This document shows positions 1 to 11,277 of a stretch of 64,000 nucleotides of DNA, piece by piece (the first letter of the stretch is position 1; each line of letters starts with the position of its first letter). Below the pieces are notes generated by a model. It searched no databases. It saw only the letters and a list, made by a program, of their open reading frames with translations, and was not told where the DNA came from. The DNA comes from Klebsormidium nitens (lineage: Eukaryota; Streptophyta; Klebsormidiophyceae; Klebsormidiales; Klebsormidiaceae): positions 236,626 to 300,625 of the forward strand of contig DF236974.1 in NCBI GenBank assembly GCA_000708835.1, written 5' to 3'. A program made the translations under genes and the position numbers.

Positions 1-1283
1 TTTCCACACCTGTTTCTGTCGCACGCTGGTTTTCGCCTTAGCTGTCAGAAAACATATGTTTGTACCACCTCTGCATCATGCTCTTTTGCATCCCCTCTGC
101 GCCTAAAACCAAAAATCGAAGATCAGTAAGCAATCTCAAGGGTGCATTGCATTTGTTCCATGTCTTCCCCCAGTGATTATCTTCTATCCTTCTCATCAAC
201 GTCACTAGTGGTGATCATGTCAAAACAAGGCCTTAACTCGTCGCTGTAGCTGTAACTGTGCCATCTTTAATAGCAGGCTTCTTGCTTTGAAGATTGCTTT
301 GTTTAGACACGAGTAGGGTCTTTTCGACCCAGTTCTAGGTGTGGAGCGTCAGCTAAATGAAGAACCACTTTGTTCTTGGCAGACTGTTCGTCGTAAAAGT
401 GGCAGACTGATCACATTAGACCACAATTTGGAAGTCCTGGTCCCTACTGGGGCACAAAGCCCACCTCCTGGTTTTGCACGGCGCCGCTGGTTTTACCTTT
501 ACAGGCTTTCATATACACCTCTACTTTCCAAGGACTGCACTTAAGTACAGCTCTTGCCATCTGCTGTTAATGCGCGCCAAACTATCACGGTTTTCTTGGA
601 GTTGATGATCAAACACCCAGAATTGGAGGCTGTATAGAATGTCGATCTCCATGCATCCACTTTTGAGATTGAAACGGCCAGAACCAGGATTGCCTTGTAG
701 TGATCTTCTGTGATTGAAGTGTTATGCTTTGTCCATCGTACTTTCGTCCATTCTTCTATGTGGCAGTCTCTTGGAACCCATGCATGTGTTTGAAACACTT
801 CTAGTTCTTGCCTCTTTTCTAGACAACAAAGTGGGCGAATCAGGCCCCCCTTGTTCTCTCTCAATCCGCCGGGTCTTGCCAGTAACAGGAACAAAGGACA
901 ACGACATACTGGACACTTTATAGTTGGACGTCACGATTCGACGCATTGCTCAACTGGTCCGCACCCCTGAGATGCCAAGCCATATTTTCCTGACACCGAG
1001 CGTCTGGGAAAGACATTTCCCCCCATATCTTCTTTCTTCTCGCGGATTATTTCGGTGTCAGAACCAATCTCTGACACTGGACAAGTGTAAGAACACCTGC
1101 AGCTGGAAATCTCGATTTCGGCAAACCTCGAACATGCTAGCTCATTAAAAGTCCTGAAACTTTGGCCTCGCAGATTTTGCCTGTGTTGGATGTGGACGAT
1201 GACGACATGGTCTAACACCTGCAGCCGGAGATGCAAATTCTCGACATGCTAAAGTATCGCTTCTTCAATTTCACCCCCTGCAG
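1..1283. other. Upstream region / 5' introns of the synaptotagmin gene
   Basis: No exon could be supported here. The synaptotagmin gene should have an N-terminal membrane anchor exon before position 1284, but I could not identify one with a convincing start and splice sites. It may be in this stretch, or left of the window. Near 1047-1250 there are two decayed copies of the start of the exon at 1284 (described separately). Short open frames on both strands look random. Confidence 0.5.
1047..1250 (+). repeat. Two decayed copies of the start of exon 1284
   Basis: The segment from 1174 (after a CAG at 1171-1173) matches the exon start at 1284, including GGATGTGGACGATGACGACA against the real GATATGGAGGATGACGACA, and then the ACACCTGCAG motif. 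It has an in-frame TAA. A second, weaker copy lies near 1047-1120 and shares ACACCTGCAGCTGGA. Spacing is about 110-125 bp. Both precede the genuine exon and look non-functional. Confidence 0.7.
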
Positions 1284-4200
1284 ATCGTCCCGGTGTCCGA
1301 TATGGAGGATGACGACATGCTGGAGCACCTGCAGCTGGACATCCCGAGCTGGGTGCGCAACCCCGACATTCAGAGCGTGCACTGGCTCAACAAGTGCATG
1401 ATCAAGATGTGGCCCCACGTCAACGTCGCCACGCAAAAGTGGTTCATCGACGACTTCTGGCCCAACGAGCTGAAAAAGAACCTGCCGCCAGGTGGGGTGC
1501 TTTTGAACCGCAGGCGTGTTGAAACTTGCCTTCTGCACTGAGTTGGATGATTGCTAACAACAAGTAGTCAGGAAGGTGCGTTCGTCCGTCTGCCAAGTGT
1601 CTGTCTCGTGATCGATATGGCTCGTTCCGGGCAAGTCGGCCTGTATGTGCCTCCGCTTTTTATGGTCGGAAAGCACATTTTAGATTCGAACTTGCGATTA
1701 GAAAGAAATTAAAACTCCCTCCCAATCCTTGATCCTGTCGGTCAAGCATGACTGTGACGTTAGGAAATGTTCTGAGCAACCTTTGGGTCTACTTCGAAGT
1801 CTACCGGATCAATTCTCTCGCTCAATCGCCCTTGACCAGGCCTCCAGTATTCTCGGACGTCCGTTTTGCATACCCTCTCCCTTTCACTCCCTCTTCATCT
1901 CCCTCTAGCCGCCGTCCGGTGCAGGCCTCCAGCCCGTTTGGACGTCCGTTACGTTCGGCGACCTTCCGCCCATCATCGAGGGCATCAAGGTGTTTGAGAT
2001 GGTCGCCGATGAGGTCATCATGGAGCCCATCATCAAGTGGGCCAGCAGCGCCAACCTGCTCGGCACGCTGCGCTTTGGGGCCCGGCGCATACAGTGTCAG
2101 GTGCGGCCGATCTATCCTTAATTTTGCTTTGTTTCAGGGTTCTTCGGCCTTCGCCCAGAGTTCTGGTGCTGCGTTTTCTCCCCTCCCTTGGGGGTCTCGT
2201 GTTTCCTTCTGTTTTGGGTCTCTTTGCTTCCGTTCCTCTTCTTTTGCTCCATAACTTCGGCTTTCACCCAGAGTTCTTGTGCTTCGTTTTTCCTCCCTCA
2301 AGTGTCTCGTTGATTCTTTTGTTTGGGTCTTCTTTGCTTCCTCTCCTTTGCTTCTGCTCGCAGCTCCGTCATCGTGTTTCCCTTGCGTCAAGCAGATCTC
2401 GGAGATCAACCTGTTCGTGAAGGGTCCCGTCACGTTCCGTCCTCTTTCCTCTCACTCTCCCGCATCTCACCGCTTTCCCCCAGATCGTCTCAATGCTGAC
2501 AGAAGAATTTCCCTGATGCAGATCTCGGAAATATATCTTTTCGTCAAGGGCCGCGTCACGTTCCGCCCTCTCGTCGACCACTTCCTCTCAACTCACCGCT
2601 CTCCTCATCTCCCAGGTCGTCTTAAGGGTGCGCGTCGACCGAAAAGCTGCAAAAAGCTTTCCAGATTTCTTAGCCAATCGGATACTTTTCAGATCCACGT
2701 GGTATTCCAAGGTACATACCAGAGGACTAATGTGGTCTGAAAAGTACCGTGCCTCCTACCCGTCGGTACTAAAAAGGCAACACTGGAGGCCAAGTAGGTT
2801 TTCGGTCGACGCGCAACCTAATGCTGACGTACGGATCTTCTTGATTCAGATCTCGGAGATCAACCTGTTCGTCAAAGGCCGCGTCACGTTCCGTCCTCTC
2901 GTGGACCACTTCCCGTGCTTCTCCGCGCTCCAGCTGTCCATCGTGGAAACGCCCCACCTCGACTTCGCCGCCAAGTTGGGCGGCAGCGACCTGCTCGCGC
3001 TGCCGCTCGTGCAGCCCACCGTCGAGCGAATGCTGCAGGTGAGAGTTCTTTCTTTGTATTCTTTATCCTTTCTTCTTTCTTCTTTTTTCTATAACCTTTT
3101 CGGCGACGCTCACAGGGCACACACTGCTGTACTGTCGCCTCTCACCAGGCTGTACTGTGACAACTCACGATCCGGCCCCTCGGCGCTTGGCTCCGACCGC
3201 GGCCGCGCAAGCTCACGTGACCAGAACTCGACAAAGAAACGAGGTCGCAAATGCAAAATCCCGGGATGCTGTGGTGAAAAGTCTCTTTGACGACCGAAGC
3301 TTAGATTATCAATATCTTGCCCGCAGGCATGTTTCTGTGGCCGCGCCACCTGCCAATTACTTTAAGGAAATCTGCAAAACCCCAGATTTGTGGTACATAA
3401 GGACCTTGCTTTTCTCCAGATAAAGAAGGCTCATCTTGCCCGTTGTTTCTTTGCGCAGGGCATGTTACGTGGCATGTTTCTGTGGCCGCGCCACCTGAAC
3501 ATCGGCATTGGGGACGACCATCCCGACTCGCGGCGCCCCGCGGGCACGCTCCAGGTGCGCCTGGTTAAAGCGGAGGGTTTGATTAACAGGGAGCGGTTAT
3601 TCACGGACCCGTTCGTGAAGCTGTACATCAAGGGCGACGACGCGCAGAAGAGCCGCATGCGCTCGCGCACCACGGCGCCCCTCTGGGACGAGTTCTTCTC
3701 GTTCCGGGTGGACGACGAGAAGACGGACGTCCTCACGGTCGAGGTGAGCGTCCGGTAACGGGTCACGGATTACCATGACCCTTTTCTGTAGGCCAGCGTT
3801 TTTGTGTTGGTGAGAACCTCTTTGTGTGGGACGAGTTCTTCTCGTTCCGGGTCGACGATGAGAAGACGGACGTCCTTACGTCGAGGTGAGCGTCCTAGAT
3901 TTTTCGATCTCTGGTTGGGCGACGGGAGAAAAGACGTGCGAATCGGCGATCATGCGTCGAGGATGATATAAAGTTGAGAGAGGATCAAGGGTCCAGCCTA
4001 TGGGCGTTGGGGTTTGAAGGCTGTTGCCTTACATGTCGAATGTTCGAGGCTCCTGGAAATAAGAGGCTGTTGCTCCCTTAAGGAATTCAACACATTTTTT
4101 CGAGTATTGCGTCCACTAGTGCTGCGGAGATGGTGGTCCTTCCAGGGTTGGCAGACGCTTGCATCAAAAGGCAAGGTTCGCTTCTCAGGTTGACAAGCAC

Positions 4201-7200
4201 AACTTATTGCGTTTAAGGATAGCGAATCACCACCTAACCCACTCTGGTAACTCCCATTTCACTTAAGAGCCATTTCACTTAGAATAGGCGCCCGGGAGAC
4301 GGGTACGGTTGGCGTGGTGGTTAGGGTGGGTTCGGGTGCGAAGCGGGTGACTCTGTCGGTTAGACTTCTTAGCTTGTTTGCCCGGGTATCTAAGATGTCA
4401 AGTGAATTGGCTCTTGAGTAAGACGGGAGTTTCCAGTATACCAAACCCAGATAAGCTGGCGCGACCTAGATTTGTGGTTAAGCTAACCCACTTTTGTTGT
4501 TTGCAGGTGACCAACTTTCAGCTGATCGGCAAGAACCTGCTGTTGGGCATCACCAACATCCCGGTTATGTCGCTTAACCCGAACCAACTAACCGAGATCG
4601 AGGCCGCGCTGGACCTGCCTCCCCGGGCCGCCAGCCTGTCCAAGAGCTCGCTAACCAAAATCAACCTTAACCACAATGTTAACCTGCTGGCCAAGTCCGC
4701 GTACGAGGCGACCAAGTCGGCGACGGATCTGCTGCCGACTCTGTTCGAGGATCCGGACAAGCCCAAGAAGAAGGTTTCGGACAAGGACAACGGACACGGC
4801 GTGATTACGCTTGAGGTGAGTTGGCCGCGTACGCAGATAAAAGTTTTCGCCACGTGTCAAGACCATGGTCGCATCAGAAACTTACCCGGGGAAATCCACA
4901 TATTCGATTGAGTGAGCCGCGTTCGGCGGGAGTCATTGCAGATCGAACGCAGCTGCAAATGAGCCATTTGTTGATAATCAAATTCTGTGAGCAGGAGAAG
5001 GAAACAAGCGGGTTGTGTCTTAAACCTCGATGTCTCTTGTCTTATTGGAACTTGTGTTGTTTGGGCAATGACGTCGGATATCGGTCTCGTTTGCCGTTCG
5101 CAGCACCCTCTTATATCGGCCGCACTGCACGGTGGCAGAAATGCCCTTTCTCTTTCTATCTTACGAAGTCAATGCAGACTCGAGAAATCCCACCTCTGTA
5201 TCGACGAGGTGAGCTCGTTTTCATTTTATTGAATCGTCGTCTCTGCTCGCCCGCAGGTGACGTACCCAGCCCTCCCCTTACTTGACCACGAGTTTGCAAA
5301 GATATTTGCATCATAACCGGAGAGGAAGAACGACGATTCTCTCTGTCTTTCCTTCTTGACCGCAGGTTATCTACATTTGCGACTGTAAGTTTCCAGTGTA
5401 AAGGACACAAACGGAGCCCTTTTCTATGAAATTGTGGTTCCAACCCTCATTCCGGTTCCGCCCAGGTGACGTACCTCCCGTTCCGCGACCCCAACGCGCT
5501 CCACTTTAACCGCATCTTCAGTTATCTCAACAAGCCACACTTTTCAAACACGGACGAGACGAGTTTGTTTCCTTCTTCTTCAACTCGTTCCTATCCTGAC
5601 GGCAAGTGACCACCTCCCGACATATAACAAAGCGAAGAAAAGGCATGGAGCCTCACGTCCGTGTTTCAAACCCTCCTTCCGGTTCCGCTCAGGTGACGTA
5701 CCTCCCGTTCCGCGACCCCAACGCGCTCCACTGCGACCCGATGGTCGGCCGCGAGGAGCCTCCCGCCAGCGCCGCCGCCGCCGACGGGAACGGCGACACA
5801 AGCCCCCTCCAAAAGTCTTCCTCCCGCCTCTACAGCTCGCTCTCGGGTCGCCGCACCGAGGACATCCCGCTCGAAGAAAAGGGACCGGGCCTGCTCATCG
5901 TCACCGTGCATCAAGGTACGCTTCTCTCGTCTCCTACGCCTTCGTCTTTTTTCTTCCGCTGTCTCCCTTTTGTTGCATCCGTTTGCTTTTGGCCCGACGG
6001 GTCGCCTGGATTCTAAGGTTTGTTTGATTGTGTGCTCGTCCTAATTGCTCTTCTCGATATCCGAAGCTCAGTACCCGAACGAGGGATGAACTTTCCCTTG
6101 CGGACCTTTCCAGACAAACCTTTGGCTGCCAGCGCTCACTTTTGCTCCCGAAATTCACCTTTCTGGCCTTTCGTAAGCCGTTACTTGGCGGCTCGTGGCG
6201 CAATGGGACGAGCAACCTGTCAAATACTCCCCCTGTCAAGGCCCTGACTTCATCCCTCGAGAAGATTGCCCAGACTTCGCCCCTTGGATCCCCCCTGCAA
6301 CGCTCACTCTCCAACCCCCCCCGCAGGCCATGGAAGCGCGGCACAACAGCACGCGCAACCCGTACTGCAGTCCCCGGGTCTGTCATTCTCCACGAGACTG
6401 TTGTAGCATGTTGTTCTTTCTCCCCTATTACTTGCAAACTTTCAAACCCGTCCGCAGGTTTGGACCTGGAGGCGCGGCACAACGGCACCAGCAACCCGAC
6501 CTGCGGTTTCCTGAGTCCGCGGTATTCCAAAATGACTTTCTGTGTTCGTGCCTTTAATCTCCGTAGCATCAGTTTTCTCCCCCAAAGTATACAAGAACAA
6601 TAAAATGAACATTCTCAAAAACCCTCGCACAGATTTGAACCTGGAGGCGCGGCACAACGGCACGAGCAACCCGTAATGCTGTCCTTGATTTATTCATTCT
6701 CCGCAAGACTGTCGTAGCCTTTTCTTTGAGTTCCAAAGAACACTTGCAGAATCCTAACAACCTTCGCACAGGTTTGGACCTGGAGGCGCGGCACAACGGC
6801 ACGAGCAACCCGTACTGCAAGATCAACGTGCTGGGCGAGTGGATGCACAGCAAGACCGTGGCGCACGACCTCTCCCCGCGCTGGGCCGAGGAGTTCGAGT
6901 TTCTGCTCGACGATGCGCCCATCGACGGCGTGCTGCTGCTCGAGGTGTGGACGCGCTTCACCTACTGGGGCAAGGAGAGCCTCGGCATCGCGCGGATTCC
7001 GCTCGGGGACGTCGTGCGGAACCGGCGGATCCTGGACGTCTACCCGCTCGACGGTGAGGGGTTCAGAGGTGGTTCTGCTTTCTTTGTGGGCTCAGGGTTG
7101 AGAGCGCAAGGAGTTGGCGTTGGCGTTTATCTGATTTGCTGGACTAAGTAGTGCTTTTCTCCACGGCGTTAGCTGCAGTTTTATGTAGCAGGCGAGCTCG

Positions 7201-7660
7201 TTCAGAGAGCAGCCTGCAATTACTGTCGGGATACTGGTGCTCTCGTGGATGCAGAGCTTGTGGCGCCTCACTCTGCTGAAGTGATACATTGAGTCCACCT
7301 TTCTTGATCAGTTTTGTGCATTGTTGTTTGCTCGATACGGTGATCTGTTCGCGATCAGGCCGCGCTGAAGACTCTCATGCCTGCGCAGGCGTAAAGACGG
7401 GGGCGGTAAAACTAGAGATGGAGTGGCACGGGACGCGGCGAATAATCAACCCCATGAGCGAGAAGGAAAAAGAAGGCGAGAAGAACGAGAGTAAAGCGGG
7501 GTACATGGATTGGGTCGGGATAAACACGCACCTAATGAAGCTGCACATATTCGAAAAGAACGCGGGCGATAAAGCGCCATCCCGCCACAAATCGATGTGG
7601 CGGAGCGCCACTCTTGGGAGCGGACTGAAGTCAAGTATGCAAAAGCTGAGCTTGATGTGA
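1284..7660 (+). CDS. Extended synaptotagmin-like protein (SMP-C2-C2), 5' end missing
   Basis: Lipid-transfer and tethering protein of ER-plasma membrane contact sites by family. Exons in consistent phase: 1284-1491, 1925-2100, 2850-3038, 3459-3743, 4507-4815, 5693-5915, 6772-7053, 7389-7660 (TGA), giving about 647 residues. The first three exons are an SMP domain (the W-V-x-N-P-D start, then WLNKCMIKMWPHVN, LPPIIEGIKVF, IMEPIIKWA and a PCF segment). The next two give C2A (TLQVRLVKAEGL, TDPFVKLYI, LWDEFFSF). The last three give C2B (LLIVTVHQGLDLEA, SNPYCKI, RWAEEFEF, LLLEVW, KLEMEWHG). In C2B the usual SDPY is TSNPY and the first loop lacks the normal Asp, so Ca2+ binding there may be lost. 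The N-terminal membrane segment is not located. Introns carry many partial copies of exon edges. The family call is firm; the subgroup (SYT1-3 versus SYT4/5 or NTMC2) is not settled. Confidence 0.88.
1840..1870 (+). repeat. Copy of the start of exon 1925 in the preceding intron
   Basis: After an AG at 1838-1839 the sequence GCCTCCAG, then GGACGTCCGTT, repeats the first ~30 bases of the real exon at 1925 (GCCTCCAG, then GGACGTCCGTTACG). The copy is 85 bp upstream and fades into pyrimidine-rich intron. Confidence 0.7.
2396..2590 (+). repeat. Two tandem copies of the start of the SMP exon at 2850
   Basis: Copy A (from 2396) and copy B (from 2522) each follow an AG and repeat about 55-70 bases of the genuine exon, encoding QISEINLFVKG-VTFRPL-type sequence. 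Some flanking intron (pyrimidine tract, AATGCTGAC) is repeated too. A and B are 126 bp apart, a multiple of three, and one frame is open through both. They could therefore be read as an alternative exon, although the main model uses only 2850-3038. Confidence 0.85.
3324..3352 (+). repeat. Upstream copy of the start of exon 3459
   Basis: The block CGCAGGCATGTTTCTGTGGC, continuing CGCGCCACCTG, repeats the early part of the exon at 3459, with its own acceptor-like CAG at 3325-3327. It is truncated after about 26 bases. The preceding ATCTTGCCCG is also shared. Confidence 0.8.
3826..3900 (+). repeat. Downstream copy of the 3' end and donor of exon 3459-3743
   Basis: The sequence from TGGGACGAGTTCTTC through GACGTCCTTACGTCGAGGTG repeats the last ~57 bases of the C2A exon and its GTGAGCGTCC donor. 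A one-base deletion in the copy would shift the frame. Unlike most copies in this gene, this one duplicates an exon end with its donor. Confidence 0.85.
5257..5508 (+). repeat. Two copies of the start of the C2B exon at 5693
   Basis: At 5465-5508, 43 bases of exon start (GTGACGTACCTCCCGTTCCG, then CGACCCCAACGCGCTCCAC) and about 20 bases of upstream intron (TTCCGGTTCCGC) are repeated. A shorter remnant, CGCAGGTGACGTACC, lies at 5253-5267. The genuine exon starts at 5693. Confidence 0.85.
6190..6771 (+). repeat. Array of about four degenerate copies preceding exon 6772
   Basis: Copies at about 6190-6221, 6327-6368, 6458-6505 and 6633-6677 all resemble the start of exon 6772 (TTGGACCTGGAGGCGCGGCA, then CAACGGCACGAGCAACCCGTA). 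The last three follow an AG after a pyrimidine tract. The intron between them is also related (TCATTCTCC and CAAGACTGT or CGAGACTGT blocks), so the unit is about 130-170 bp of intron plus exon edge. Copies carry substitutions; the one at 6633 has TAA in the exon frame. Confidence 0.9.
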
Positions 7661-8677
7661 CAATGTACGATAGAAGAACTCAACTGTGTACAGACGGCCT
7701 ATATGAGCAAACAGCCATGCACAAAAGTGCGAACCGCATGATCCGAAAAGAGAAGAGTTCTGCCCAGGAGAGACGTGTGAACTGATCACATTCAAAAGAT
7801 GCACAAGCCCTAGGGCCGGCAGGCTGGGTGCGCCCTGCACATATGCAGGGTGCTTAGGACAATCTGTGCACAACTCGGCAATTGCCAGTGTTCGTTGCAA
7901 TTCGATGCACGATACCAGCTGGTCCCGCTCAACTTTGCCGTCTTTAAATTGGAGATAATCTCCAGGATACATACGCAACAAATGCCACCTTCCTGAACAT
8001 CCCACGTACCGCACCATATCTTTTTGGATAGCAGGGATTGATCGCGGTGAACGAGGCAGCTACTGCACTGTCTTTCCACTTGATGGTTAAGAGCCTCATG
8101 ACCATGTTGACAGAAGAACTAATGCAGCATACATGTGGATCAGTCCAGGCTACAATGCATAATGGTTGTTGGACCTGGCAATCACGACATTCTACACGAG
8201 GATGGACCACGCTGTTGCAATGTCGAACACCATCCATGCGGCAAAGCTTGGCTATATACCCGCGTGTCTTGCTTTCTCACATCGAATCCATGGTACATTA
8301 AGCCGGCATGGCACTCTGCAGAGCAAGCTCAACACAAAGCGCGGCAACAGCCTTTCATGGTGCAAGGAACTTAATCGGGCAGCGCATACAACATGCATGT
8401 GAGTGATTGTAGTCGAAGCATTGACGTTGTCAACTCTCTTCCGGTGTCTATATAGTGTGTACACAAGGCGCACTGCGTCCCCGCCGCTGGTATCCGTCTA
8501 CCATTTCATACGCGGCGTAAAGGACGATAAGCATCCGCAGGCACCCCCGCAGCGCTCACAATAGGGTCACTTTCCCTGATCTCTAGCGGCGCCCTGACCC
8601 GCAAACCATCCATGCCAGCTGGCACATGGATCAGCCACATCTAACCTCCCTCAACCTCCAAAAACAAGGGTTTCCAA
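7661..8677. other. Convergent intergenic region, synaptotagmin / RACK1
   Basis: The stretch between two convergent stop codons, expected to hold both 3' UTRs. I see no coding exon, RNA gene or repeat that I can support. Confidence 0.6.
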
Positions 8678-11277
8678 TTACACGCGCCCGACGCCCCACA
8701 CGCGGATGTTGCCGTCTGTGTATCCGCTGTAGAGGGTGCTGCCGTCGGCGCTCCAGTTGAGGCTGGTGCAGTACGGGATCTGCGTCTTCTTGCCCATGTT
8801 CGGGAACTCGGGCTTCAGCTCGTCCACGATGCTCTTGCTCTCCAGGTCCCAAATCTTGATGCCGCTCTGCAAAGTAGGATTGCGAGTTGGTGTCAAGTGG
8901 ATTGCCATGTAGAAAGTGGTGCAACAGCCCGTCCTACGGACGATGCCTTACCACCTCACAAGCAGATCTTCGAACCTATGATTCGAATCGGAGGACAAAC
9001 GTGAACAGAACAGCTCTGATGATATCCAGCTCCTCGCAGTCAACCAGCATCAATTATCCCTGGCTATTGTGCGCTAAGCTATTCTCGTATATAACTTCAA
9101 CGATCATGACAGGGTCACACCGGGCCTGAGCAGCTGTCAATGAACCTAGCGTGAAAGAAAAGGGTGTGAGATCAGACGGTAGCGCTGACCTGGGTGGCAG
9201 CGCACAGCCAATAGCGGTTGGGGGAGAAGGTCAGCGAGTGGATGATGTCACCGGCGTCCAGCGAGTACAGCCTCTTGCCCTCCGCCAGGTCCCACAGCAT
9301 GGCCACGCCGTCCTTGCCACCTGGCACGCGGATATAACATGGTGAGTAAGTGCTGACATGAATCCTCAAAAAAACTCATGAACCATGCTTGAAAGTACAA
9401 GGATGAGCGTCCAGCACCGCTGAGTTGGTTCCTTCCCAAACTACCCTGACAACTTCAACCGCAAGGCACGGACGAGCGCCCTCGAACTCTGTAAAATCCT
9501 GTCGTTTGCTCAGCAACCCTGAACTTGGGCTTCATTGATACCAGAACAATCCGAACTGCGGCACTCAATAAGACAGCGCACAAACTCAGCACCCAGTCAG
9601 GCGGGCACCGATGCACTTTCAAACCTGGAGAGAACACAAATTCCTACATCTGAAGAACCAGTTAAGCACCGCCGCAACCTCGGGACCCTCACCTGAGGCG
9701 CACAGCGAGCCGTCGGGGGAGACTGTGACGGTGTTGATGTACCCGGTGTGGCCCACGAGGTTGGTGCGCAGCTTGCAGTTGGTCAGATTCCACACCTTGA
9801 CCATCTTGTCCCATCCTCCCGACACAATGATGGGGTTCGAGGTCACGGGGGAGAAGCGCACGCAGCTCACCCACCCGGTGTGTGCCTCAGAGTCCTGGAT
9901 CGTGTACTTGCACTCGCCGAGGGTGTTCCACAGCTTGATGGTGCGGTCCCTAAAAGGAACAAAAGGACATTTGTGTATAAGTCAGAATGCAGTTCAGTGG
10001 GGTCCGCAATATGCTCAAGAAGGAGCTGCAGGGTAGAGTCCCGAGCAATGTTACCAGCAGTCCTGAAGGATGTTTTGCAGTCCAGCGATAGCAGCACTTA
10101 TTCAGGTAAGCAGTAGACTCTCTTATAAGGCATGCCACAAGCTTCTGCTTCTTTCTTCTGTCCTATGGCTTAGCCATTGTCGCTGAGTGTGCAAGCGCAA
10201 TCTTGATACAGTGCGATGGCGGATTCGATCCTACGAGAGAAAACCTGCTGATTCGCGTTGTTGGCTGCCCCCTTGCACTACGACCTTCAGTTCTAAAGCG
10301 CTTGACTCGCGTCCAAGTCCAACCAGATGATTAATCGCCAATCAAGGCACCAAAAATTTCCCTATGTTTTGAAAAGATTCAAAGGGTTTCAGGTGCGATA
10401 ATGGTGGATGGACATCTAGCTACAATAACGCAGATGGTGATTAGGAATGCATGGAGCACAGAAGCACAAGCACCGGCGCCCATTACCAGAACCTTTCAGT
10501 GACTTGAAAGTGACGAATGCGTCCTCCATTATAATAGAAATTCAAACCTTCAACTGTCTCTTCAGATCAATGTAGACAACCGGGTGGCTCTATAAGTCGG
10601 TGGCTGCACAAACTTGTACCTGCTGAAAGGCTCTACCGCCCACGACAATCATTCAAGCTGCACCCCTACTGACAACAAGAAACAATATCTCTCTAAGCGC
10701 ACCTTGTCCAACCGCATTCCTTCCCGAAGGTCCATCAGTCATGAAGCACCTAAGCTGCTCATTTTGAGCTACAAAAGCTTTGACTCAGTGACAGGCCCTG
10801 AATCGAAGCATTCAGGGCAATCGCCACCAAGAAACCATTACCACCACGACGAGCAGCCGTCCTGACATCAACCGACTTGCCTCCACCTTCCGCCACTGCT
10901 CACCTGGACCCAGACACAATCTGCCTGTTGTCAACCGAGAACGCCACGCTGAGCACGTCCTTGGTGTGCCCCACAAAGCGCCGGGTGGTTGCCCCGGTGT
11001 TCAGGTCCCACAGACGCAGAGTCCCGTCCCACGAGCCAGACAGCGCAAACTGACCGTCAGAGGAGATGACGACATCCTGGACGAAATGACCATGCCCCGT
11101 CAATCGTCTGCGGGGGACGCCATAGTTCGTCTCATCCCTGCTCAGGTTCCACACAATGATCGACTTGTCCCTGGAGGAGGACAGGATCGTGTCGCTGTTG
11201 TCGAGGGGCGTGGCAATCGACGTCACCCAGTCGGAGTGGCCCTTGAGCGTCCCCTTCAGGGTCAGAGTTTCCGCCAT
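8678..11277 (-). CDS. RACK1: RACK1, 40S-associated WD40 scaffold protein
   Basis: Receptor for activated C kinase 1, a seven-bladed WD40 protein that sits on the 40S subunit head and links translation with signalling. Exons on the minus strand: 11277-10904, 9949-9693, 9320-9190, 8866-8678 (stop), in consistent phase, giving 316 residues, normal for the family. Diagnostic segments include [82 protein letters not shown] and [14 protein letters not shown]-like sequence near the end. The GH and WD/WN repeats are intact. The start was chosen at the conserved MAETL. An in-frame ATG at 11490 would add 71 Ser/Arg/Pro-rich residues and is probably 5' UTR. The gene is divergent from TRAPPC8. Confidence 0.97.

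Noticed and set aside
1748-2254. Ser/Pro/Phe-rich 168-residue plus-strand frame
   Set aside because: It runs through an intron and reads the real exon 1925-2100 in the wrong frame. The synaptotagmin frame explains the conserved sequence.
5934-6961. Long minus-strand open frames with a repeated Ala/Val/Pro/Arg motif
   Set aside because: They are antisense shadows of the tandem exon-start copies. The repeated motif is the reverse complement of the repeated C2B exon edge.
8867-10903. Possible snoRNAs in the RACK1 introns (known hosts of snoRNAs in animals)
   Set aside because: Scanning the minus strand for C/D box pairs gave no convincing C plus D combination with flanking complementarity.
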